A DNA stretch of 64,000 nt from NCBI GenBank assembly GCA_033977485.1, contig CM066983.1:63722010-63786009 (forward strand), read 5' to 3'. Shown here piece by piece: positions 55,045-64,000 of the stretch. The position numbers and the translations under genes are program-made. The DNA comes from Hydrangea macrophylla (Eukaryota; Streptophyta; Magnoliopsida; Cornales; Hydrangeaceae). The notes beneath the pieces are model-generated. The model did not search any database. It had not been told where the DNA came from and was given only the letters and a program-made list of their open reading frames with translations. Position 1 is the first letter of the stretch, and each line of letters starts with the position of its first letter.

Positions 55045-58000
55045 TGTAGACACCCCATTTTGTTGGCTAACAGATTTAGGAGGCCACAAGCATGTCAAAC
55101 AATGATGATTAAAAAGATCGAATTTTCAGAGATTGCCTCTAACTCTCAAGAAGTCAAAGAAATGACCAAAATGCCCCTAAAAACTCAAAACTCTCCGGAT
55201 TGGCCCAGAATCTCAGAAATCATTCAATGTCGTTCAAAATAAAAAATAACAAAAAAGTATTTTAGAAGATAAATTTTTGAAAACGTCAACTCACAGGGAC
55301 CCCCAGAAGTCCCGGAAGTTCCCGGAAAGTCCCGTTGATCGATTTGACTAAGGTTTGACCAAGTTTGACCAGGGTTTGACCAAAATCATCCGAATTCGCC
55401 CAAAAGTTCCGAGATCATCTTAAATCATGTAAAAAAGTCATAAAAATGTTTTAAAAGAAAATCGGACGGAAACGTCAGGCTTCGGAGGCTCCAAGAACTT
55501 CCCGGAATTTCCTAGAAGTGCACTGTTTGACCGATTTGACAGCAAGTTTGACCAAAAGTCAAAATTATCTTTTTGACATTGAAGTATTTTTATCAAATAC
55601 TAGAGGTCAATAGCATTCCAACGGCATATCGCACATAATTTCTGGATCTAAAATGAATTTGTTATGAATTTCTGAAGGTGAAAAATGCAATCAATTCGGA
55701 TTTTATCGCGAATATCGAAAACTTTCCAAAGTGACCCAACTCCAAACTATTTTTTCATGGAAATTAGACCTTAATACCTTTTCAACTGTATATCACAATC
55801 TCAATTTGGATTTTGTATGAATTTTTTGTGAATTTTGGACAAAATAGGGCTATTTTGCAAATTCCGAGAGTTCGGGGGGCTTAAACGCAAAATCTGGTCA
55901 ACCGGGGGGTTAAGTACTGTGGCGGCACTCTAAGTGTTTTTCAATTTTTTTTTTGTAATTTTTAGTTAATTTTTGGGTTTTAATTCAAATTTCCAACAAA
56001 TAAAATAACATAGTTTTGATATTCTGAACTTTATGGACCAATAAGAGACTTTTTCTAATCCCAATTACCTCCCCAAATTGGCCTTTAAAGGAGACCCATT
56101 TGCTTTCATTTGGAGGAGAACTTGGAAGCCATTCGAGAGATATATAGAGAGTTAGGGAGAAATAGAGAGAGGAATAGAGATTTTTTTTCTTCAAAATCCA
56201 ATCCAAATGTGAGTTTCAATTATTTTTCTCAAAACTAAACTTGTGTTTTCAAGCTTTCAATCCATTTTATTTACATTCTTTGAGTTTCCAATGAGTTAGA
56301 GAGATGAACATACATATCTACACATATATGAGAGGTTGAAAGCTTGTGGTTCCACAATTGATAAACTATTGATTATATGCTTGTTTTTCTTTCCTAATCC
56401 CATTTCTTTTTATTTTTCTTTATCATATTTGCATTTCCCCTTCTCAATCCTATATCTATTTTGATTTCTTTACATCCTAGCATAATCTCTTCTCAACCCC
56501 CATTTCTATTTTGATTCATTTTCATTTGCATAATCTATCCCCCATCTCATTTCTATTTTGATTTCTTTATCATTTGTTCATCTCTTCTTACCCCATTTCT
56601 TTTTTATTTTTTGATTAGTTGCTAGTTCATCATCATCTAGATAATGACATGGTATTTGAGGTGAGTGAATCCTTAAGGATAGTAGCTCTTGACCTCAAAA
56701 ACATGTTTGATAGATGATGATTCTAACTTCAATACATTCCTATGTATTCTTGAAGTTATGTTCAAAATAAACAATACTCTCCCAACAATATTGGGAGTTC
56801 TTGATGATGAGTTTGATGTTGGTTTCTCAAGTGATTTTAATCCCCTTTTAGTGTTGGAAATGTGCTTTCAAAACCCCTTTAAAATCCCCAATAATTGGAT
56901 TCCAAGAAATAGACCTTGTTTTCTCAAGAAATCTTCAAAACAGTGAGTTCTTCAACTTTAAAATATTATTCTGAGATCAATACTCAATGTATGGATACAA
57001 GACCACTTGGAAAGTCTTCCTAACTCATTAGAGAACACCCATGATTTTTGGTTTGACTTGGAAACACTTGGAAGGGTTCCATTTTGGCCCAAACATTCAT
57101 TCTAGACATTCTGTTTTAACTATCACAGCAGCTTGGTTGACTTTCAACTTGTTTTCCAGAAAACTTTTCCAAACGAAGTGGTCCCAACTCATTTTTTCCT
57201 TGAACTTCAGTGTCTTGGGGAACTTTTTGTATAATATGGGCCTCTAGATATTTTGTTTTCATTTTCTAAAATGTTCAACATTTTAGTCGATAGTACAAAC
57301 TCTAATTCTGAATAACCTCTCTTGTTTATATGATATATCTCAATCTATAATAGTTATTGTAGTTTGGCTTTTTGATGTGTGTTTTGTACACAGTAAGGAT
57401 GATCTCCATAAAAAATCATGAACTAAAAATATTTCAAAACTCACTTTTCCATTTTTACAAAATCAACTCACTATTCTATCTACTATTCACAGCAAGCATG
57501 CTTTTGCTTTCATTCTTTGATTTGATGCTTACATGCACTCCAAATTAGCTCATCTCTTAGGAAGTAGTTCATACTACATTTATATATATCCTACAATGAC
57601 ATTCTTCATTCATTCATGCATATTATATGGTTTCAAGTCATTCTAGAAAATCCATGAACACAAACACACTACTACCTTGCACATACTAGGTTCATACATT
57701 GCATCCATGCAAGATTTGGGGTCTTTTGTGACTCCTAATCTAAGAAGATCATAAGAAATGAAATCGATCACCCGTTCATGTTTTCCCGATCTAATCCCCC
57801 TTTCTCATCCGTCCCGGGGATTGAGAAATCTTATTTTTCAAGAATAAACATGCATTATACTAGCTTGCTAAGCATATCTTTGTTTTCTTTGATTTATTTG
57901 CTTCAAGAACAATCCATGTCCCCTTTAAATTAGAAAAACTTGATTACTTGATATGTAATTAGAGGATTTTTCCTAAGTTTATTTGTGTGATCTTTCATCT

Positions 58001-58418
58001 TTACATTGTGTGGTACTTGGCTTAGATCTTATGAATAATATCTTATATTTTGATCTTCCATTTCAAGATTCTTATGTAATGTAATGTACCTATCATAAAT
58101 ATTAATTGTCGAACCAAATATAGTACAAGATGATTATTTGGATGCTAATTGAGGTCCGTCGAGAGACGGGGCGAGTTGAGGGTGTTTTAGTCGTGACAAA
58201 GGCTCCTTCCTCCCTCGTACCAAAACCCCGAGCCAACTTCTTTGGTTATGAAGGACCGGTGCCCTTTATCCATTTGGGTGAGTCAAAATTAGGTTTTTTG
58301 GTTCCTTAAAGACCAAGTGGCGACTTTGTATCTGTTTTCAACAGGCCTCTCTTTTTCTTTTCAGTCAAAACAATTTCAAATAAACAAGAAGTGGAAGGTC
58401 GAATTCTGCGTGTCCACA
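55045..58418 (+). mobile_element. 5' LTR of a Tat/Ogre-type Ty3/gypsy element (copy B)
   Basis: TGTAGACACCCCATTTTG at 55045 is the characteristic start of Tat/Ogre LTRs. The end GTGTCCACA at 58418 lies three bases before a primer site. 3,374 bp. The first kilobase repeats TTTGACC and CCCGGAA words. A TATA box is near 56141, and 57085-58280 matches the partial LTR in 26060-31085. Confidence 0.8.
56141..56147 (+). promoter_or_regulatory. TATA box of the Tat/Ogre LTR
   Basis: GAGATATATAGAGAG is followed by an AG-rich leader (56150-56180), the only strong TATA context in the first part of the LTR. Inferred. Confidence 0.4.
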
Positions 58419-58421
58419 ATC

Positions 58422-58438
58422 TGGTGACTCTGCTGGGG
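58422..58438 (+). other. Primer binding site of the Tat/Ogre element
   Basis: TGGTGACTCTGCTGGGG follows the LTR end. TGGCGACTC(C/T)GCTGGGG is the primer site form known for Ogre/TatIV elements, usually assigned to tRNA-Arg. One difference from that form (GTGA for GCGA) is visible. Confidence 0.75.
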
Positions 58439-59571
58439 ATTTTCATTTTCAAAAACAAAATAATACAGAGGCTTGACTCATAAGAAGCATCCTGAAAATC
58501 ATCTTTTTACTGTGTTTGGTTCACCACATTGCACTCATGAATTTCCCCCTCCGACTGTGTCTGAAACGCGGCGCTGACATTGTTCAGGTCTTGTTGTTCC
58601 AGGGCACAAATCACCATTGATACTGTACCTTCCAAGGTATATCAAAAAGAGTAAGAACTTCCGTACTGTCTCTCTGACGGTATATTGGAACTCTCGTCAA
58701 TGGACCCTTTTCGACTAAACCAGCCTTTGCATATAGATTCCTGTAGAATCTTTCATTCGACTGTTCATTTATCTTTTCAGATAGGACAATATGATATTAC
58801 TGCTATATGCCCTAACGGGATTACCTGCGCGGTGTAGACGCTTATGTGGCATAAGACAGAACCTCTTTAAGAATTGAATAGTCTTACTTTAAGAATTTAA
58901 AGATGCTTTTGCTCAAATCTCGAAAAGACATACTTGAGACTGATTTGGAGCTTGCCCAACACCCTTTTCCACCATTTCAAAGCATTGGGCTCAACCCAAT
59001 TGATAGCCATGCAAATCTGTTCGGAGTTGGTCCTTGATGGTAGCCAAACACTTTTAATGAATTTCTTCTCCCCTTTAAAAAAAAAAAAAGAGAAATGCTC
59101 GCTAGGTTGAACACCCGAAAGGGCACTTAGGCAAAAGTTAGTGCTAAAAGGTATTGATTTCCAAGATCTGACCCTAAGCAGTCAAAATGATGGAGAAAAT
59201 GAAAGAAAGAAAATTTTGCTGTTACAGAGAATTGTACACTTCAAGGTACATCAGGAAAACGCGCTTAGATCTTTCAAAAAGCTCATAACGACCACAAACA
59301 AATTCTAGAAGCTGACATGCACATTCTGGAATTCTGATCAGAAGATCTCACATGAACGTGAAAAGAAAAATTGACTGGCTAGGTGAAAGTAAAAAGGATC
59401 AATCCTCAAAGCAAAAAAAAAAAAAAAAAAAGAGAAAGGGAGATGGAAATTGAATCCTCTTATTCAAAGCTACCACAAGTGGCTCAAGTCTGAATTAATT
59501 TGACGATTGGTTTGAAAAACACTCATACCTCGACCTTTTCAAACCCTTTTGGCTTGAACTATGCTCGACCT
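58439..59571 (+). other. Leader region of the Tat/Ogre element
   Basis: No ORF. It contains CCTTCCAAGGTATATC and CACTTCAAGGTACATC-type repeats and short A runs. It is continuous with the primer site on the left and the TACGTAGGCA repeats on the right. Confidence 0.6.
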
Positions 59572-60310
59572 GATTCCCACTCGGGAATACGTAGGCAACC
59601 GCATCGGTTCGGTCGACACCATCATAATTTACCCCCCCTTTTTTTCAAGACCTTGTCTTGAACTACGCTCGACCTGATTCCTACTCGAGGATACGTAGGC
59701 CACCGCATCAGTTCGGTCGACACCATCATAATCAACCCCTCATCTTTTAAAGCCTTGCCTTGAACTACGCTTGACCTGATTCCTACATGGGGATACGTAG
59801 GCAACCGCATCGGTTCGGTCGAAGATCATCTTTCAAGGTCCTGGCCCGAACTACGTTGGACCTAATCCCCGCTCAAGGGTACGTAGGCAGACTTCTAAAA
59901 AGAAAAAAAAGATGGCTCAGTAGGTCGAAAATCCGAAAGGACGCCTAGGAAAAATTAGAGCTAAATCCAAAGTGAGCAATAACAAAAGAGAGAAAAGAGC
60001 TCGCTAGGTCACTTCATTGGTGCCTAGGCAAAAGTTATGAGCATTTGAGAGATTAAAGTCACGATCCTTGCCTCAAGCCAGAAAATCACCTCCCACACTA
60101 GGGGCAAACTTCGACTACCCGCCTCGTTTGCCTGAATTTTACTATCTATCTTTCATACAAGGGGCAAACTTCGGTCATATACCTCGTTTGCCCAAAACTT
60201 TCAATGAACCATCGTCTAAACTAGGGGCAAACTTCGGTCGCCTATCTCGTTTGCCTATGAATTTTACTTCCTTCACTTCAAACTAGGGGATACTTCGTTT
60301 GCCGCACACC
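59572..60310 (+). repeat. Leader repeats of the Tat/Ogre element (copy B)
   Basis: Three to four units containing GACCTGATTCC(C/T)AC and ATACGTAGGC(A/C)ACCGCATC (59567-59820), a variant unit to 59890, then four CTAGGGG(C)AAACTTCG...CTCGTTTGCC units (60098-60302). They match 24735-25240 in the same order. Confidence 0.85.
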
Positions 60311-61080
60311 GATGGTAAGACTTCAAGTCACCAATTTGTTTTGAATATATGGAAATGGGGTATCTTTATTCTCAAAGCTAGGGCACTAATTCGAAGCACA
60401 CTTTGGATAAGCAAATAATTGGCTAGACTTTAGGGAGAATCTTCAAAGCTTAGAATTACCAACAGAGTGTTACCATGAACAGACGAGAAGTATACATATA
60501 AGTAAAGCGGTACATCAATCGTGACGAATGCACGTTGGATCATGGCAATTTGAGAATTTTATGTCCGAGTCAATCCTTCTTTGTTTGGGTCAGTAATAAT
60601 CTGATCAAAACTGTATCAGAGTTCAAGGTTCATACAAACTAATCTAACTTTCCTTATCATCGTTGTTCCTGCCAAGTCCATTTGTCCTAATGGTCTCAAA
60701 TGTGTGGGTTTAAAATGATTCCCAATTATAAAAACTTGGGATACAAGCAGAAGTACCAAACATCATTACTACACCAGTCAAGGTCACAACATAAGAAGTA
60801 TCCCAAGTACGAGTGTCATAAACTCGTAAGTGGTTTCAAACTACAAACCGACAGTTGTTCTCAAGGCGGCTGATCGGAGAAAATATCTCCAACACCAAGA
60901 AACTATTACTGATCCAATCAGAGTCTGGATGCGTTGATGAGGTGTGTTGATGAGATGGTGTTTTTGAGGTGTTTTAGGGCTCAGAGTCCAGATGTATTGA
61001 TAAGATGTGTTGTTGAGGTATTTTTGGGCTTAGAGTCCAAGTTTGCTGATGATATATTTCGTGAGGATGTTTTAGTGCCC
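60311..61080 (+). other. Internal region, no ORF recognised
   Basis: No gag is seen where an intact element would have it. The stretch leads into the minisatellite and is presumed element sequence. Confidence 0.35.
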
Positions 61081-61084
61081 AGAG

Positions 61085-61545
61085 ATTGTCGAAGCATCGA
61101 GGAACATCAGAAGAGATGAGAAACATTGTCGGAGCATCGAGGAATATCAGAAGAGTTAAGAAGCATTGTTGGAGCATCAAGGAACATCATAAGAGTTTAG
61201 AAGCATTGTCGAAGCATCGAGGAACATCAAGAGAGTTGAGAAGCATTGTTGGAGCATCGAGGAACATTAGGAGAGTTGAAAACATTGTTGAAGCATCGAG
61301 GAACATCAGAAGAGATGAGAAGCATTGTCTAAACATCGAGGAATATCATAAGAGTTGAGAAGCATTGTTGGAGCATTGAGGAACATCAAGAGGGTTGAGA
61401 AGCATTGTTAGAGCATCGAGGAGCATCAGAACAGTCGAGAAGCATAATTGAAGCATCGATGAACATCAGAAGAGTTGAAAAGCATCATTGAAGAGTTAAG
61501 GAGCATCAGTAAAGATGTAAGGAGCATTGTTAAGATTTGAAGAAC
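61085..61545 (+). repeat. 40-bp minisatellite
   Basis: AGCATCGAGGAACATCAGAA-type units start at 61093, 61133, 61173, 61213, 61253, 61292, 61332, 61372, 61412 and 61452, a steady 40-bp period with one 39-bp step. About ten degenerate units, fading into GAGCATC/GAGAATC words to about 61670. The period is not a multiple of three, so the frames in it are artefacts. Confidence 0.92.
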
Positions 61546-62081
61546 ACCATTGAGAATCAAGAAGCTCTGAGAAGCACCGTCAAAGATTTGAGGAACAACA
61601 TAAGCGCCGTTGAGAATTGAGGATCATCATTTGAGAACCACTGTTGAGAATCTGGGAGTCATCGAGTCCATAGTATCACGATTAAGGAGAGTACGAGTTA
61701 AGTCAAGAGGGTCACTTCACCTAACACATCAAATTGGGCATAACATGACATATAGCCCATCGGTCGCGACACACACAAATCACAAAGCTCACTAGGAGTG
61801 GCAGACACACCATAAGCATTCTTTTGAGCAACACAGTATCACTTTGAGCACCACACCCTTCCTTGGGTAAGACCTCCGGATCGAGATCCCTCACAAGTCT
61901 ATTAGTTATAGCAAAGCATAGATCACCAAACCTACTGAGGGTGGTGAATACACAGAACACATGTACTAGGGCCACAAGCACTTTAGAACACAACACAGGC
62001 ACGACACAAGTCCACTCGGAGTGGTATACCCCACAGTACCAACTTATACTAGGATCAGAACACTAGACATGATAGGACTCA
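61546..62081. other. Unassigned stretch before the minus-strand LTR
   Basis: CA-rich text, no credible gene. It is the target side of the insertion at 62082; the last five bases (ACTCA, 62077-62081) are the expected TSD, whose partner lies beyond the window. Confidence 0.4.
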
Positions 62082-63920
62082 TGTCACGCCCCGGAACCAC
62101 CCAAATGATCCTAGGACACGTGGCACGCCACCAAGGCTCTTCTCAAATTATTAAAGTTGCGGAAAGCAAAATAATAAAAGTTTTGACCAAAGAACTCAAC
62201 ACACTATTGTGTTTTTCAAGGTTTGAATACATACACCCAAACACATCTTACCAAAATCTGTTTTCAAAAGTAACATTTTTATAGGTCAAAGGGTCCCCAA
62301 AAGTACCCTCATTTCTAATTACAAGTTACAGAAATACTACTTCAGCCCATAACCAATCAACATAACACGTCCCCTAAATTACAAGAATTTAAGCCGCTAT
62401 CATTTCCTACATAAATTCAAATAAATAATTGATTACAATAATCCACTAATTTTACTTATTGAACACAAATTTATTATATAAAAATTCAATTATAATCCCA
62501 CGCCCATGATTACTCACCCACTTCCATTTCTTTTCCTTCTGAGTTCCATCTTGAACACCTACAATGGTTATTCAATAACCACTACAATATATAAGCTATA
62601 TGCTTGTGAGTAATGTCAATCATGAACATGGATAATGAACACGCTCAATTCAACATATTACAAAGAACTATAGTCTCTGGCAATTACTAGTTCACTCCCC
62701 ACCACTACCGGCTAGCCCGCGGCTCCACTCCCCAAGCCTACATGACTAGTCATGACTCACGTCCTCACACGTGCGGTACCATAGGCCTCTCGCGGCCGTG
62801 GTCGTCACCACAAAGATTACCTCATGGTTATATAGAACTAGCAATTTCCATTGACCCAAATAAGCAACTCAACATGATCATTTAATCATTACACCGTACT
62901 TTCACAAATAAATTGGGCCTAATTTAGCCACATGAATTTTGCCCAATAATAAACTAAATAAATAAAATTAAACAAATTAGGAATGCCTTGGCATCACAAT
63001 TGAACCCAACATGGAAATCATCCAAATATCAAAATTAACATCACTCACCTCTTGGGTTTCGCTCCTAATTGCGAGATTAAAGCTCTACTAAGAACCAGGT
63101 ACAAATCCTATATATAAATTACAAGTTATGAGCTAAACCCCCAAAATGGGTCACAGAAAAATTGTCATAGAACTTAACCAAATTGGTACCAAAATACTAA
63201 TCTCACCTCCAGGGGTCCGAATATGTAGCCTGTTTTGAAAACCGACGTTGTTTGGACGATCAATCAGCGTCACAAAGTCGAAAAATCCATTTTCCCCTCT
63301 CTCGGTCGTACGGTTCACAAGGAAGATGACTACTCTTTTTTTTCATTCTTTTTGATGACTTAACCGGCATACATACATATGTGTATTAGGATATATCCCA
63401 ACTATGTCATAATTTTGTTTACTACCCCCCAAACTTTCTAATATCTATTATAACACCATCAAGCAACTTTAGTAACTACCAAATTTCCAAATGGGTATTT
63501 GTTTATGTCTCGCATGGGCCTCATAGGTGGTCCCATATAATTATATGAGATTGCTAATTAGCCTACTAGTTATGTAACGAGTTCAATTCGTGCTCACAAA
63601 GGTACCCCTAACTGACCACAAAAGTGATCTCCAACTAAAAACATGATATTATTAACAATAAAATAATAAATCATTTAAGCCTTAATAAACATTTAGGCAC
63701 ATAGGGTATTCCACATATTACTGTCCCATCTCAACTGGGACCCATCAACACATGTCCCACATGGGATTGCCACATTAGCTAAAATTGGGTTCCTAACTGG
63801 ACACCCTTCAAACAACTTAGTGGGTCAAGGCCCACATCTCACACATACTCAAATCATCATTAAATGATTGATAATACATGCTAAATATTATTAAAATAAT
63901 CCACGGGAGCGGGTGTTACT
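62082..63920 (-). mobile_element. 3' LTR of a minus-strand gypsy element running off the right edge
   Basis: The plus-strand text TGTCACGCCCCGG at 62082 is the LTR end; the LTR start (minus strand (A)GTAACACCCGCTCC) is at 63920. About 1,839 bp. The orientation is fixed by the polypurine tract outside it at 63921-63940. The first base of the LTR is A instead of the expected T. Its CCACCAAGGCTC end resembles the solo LTR at 37363. Confidence 0.8.
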
Positions 63921-64000
63921 TCTCTTCCCTCCTTAAAAAGAAGTTTGTCCTCAAACTTGCATCATTGCACAAGTTAGCAGATCTCGATTCTCATATGGTC
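63921..64000 (-). mobile_element. Polypurine tract and end of internal region (partial gypsy element)
   Basis: On the minus strand, GAGGACAAACTTCTTTTTAA then GGAGGGAAGAGA directly precedes the LTR. This is the classic end of gypsy pol plus polypurine tract. The body of the element lies outside the window. Confidence 0.75.

Noticed and set aside
61085..61545. CRISPR-like array (about 40-bp regular units)
   Set aside because: Units are contiguous and degenerate with no unique spacers, in plant DNA. It is a minisatellite.
1..64000. Bacterial or phage defence system, biosynthetic cluster or other multi-gene system
   Set aside because: No such genes are present. All long ORFs are retrotransposon proteins and the rest is non-coding plant repeat DNA.

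Overview
The window is plant nuclear DNA, most likely from a eudicot (inference: all mobile-element families are angiosperm ones, the background is AT-rich, and no bacterial gene organisation is present). I cannot name the species. I found no intact host gene and no operon-like system. The sequence is a retrotransposon graveyard with one young element, several layers of nested insertion, and an island of small DNA transposons. Boundaries given with target-site duplications (TSDs) were read directly from the sequence. Family names rest on recognised motifs.

Left part (1-12907). A Ty3/gypsy 3' internal region (1-2730) runs into its 3' LTR (2731 to about 4317). Next is a badly decayed Tat-lineage gag-pol (about 4318-8472) that stops early in reverse transcriptase. 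After an unassigned 0.7 kb comes a Ty1/copia gag-pol (9191-12907) with two stop codons and a frameshift.

Young element (12908-23074). A complete 10.2 kb chromovirus of Tekay/Del type sits inside the copia element with a perfect 5-bp TSD. Its 2.7 kb LTRs are almost identical. It has a tRNA-Met primer site, gag, protease, reverse transcriptase, RNase H, integrase, chromodomain and polypurine tract. A single frameshift in the protease region separates gag-protease from the rest of pol. The interrupted copia resumes after it with a short stub and a 3' LTR (23121-24734).

24735-36700. A deletion derivative of a Tat/Ogre-type element carries an antisense ORF and a partial LTR, split by a 3.8 kb solo LTR (26905-30718, TSD CTTCT). 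Then come a GC-richer block that looks like mitochondrial DNA (31255-32035), a truncated LTR, and a run of MITEs and fold-backs, including a 689-bp hAT-like element.

37133-41180. A fold-back DNA element was hit by a solo LTR (TSD GATTA), which was itself hit by another solo LTR (TSD TCGTC), giving three layers.

41181-55044. This is a MITE-dense region: Stowaway-like, hAT-like and unclassified fold-backs. It also holds an RNase H fragment, a TIR element that seems to carry a host-like promoter, 5' leader and intron start, and a CACTA remnant split by a minus-strand solo LTR (48328-51325, TSD AATGG).

55045-64000. A Tat/Ogre 5' LTR with primer site and leader repeats is followed by a 40-bp minisatellite. 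Last is the 3' LTR of a minus-strand gypsy element that runs off the right edge.
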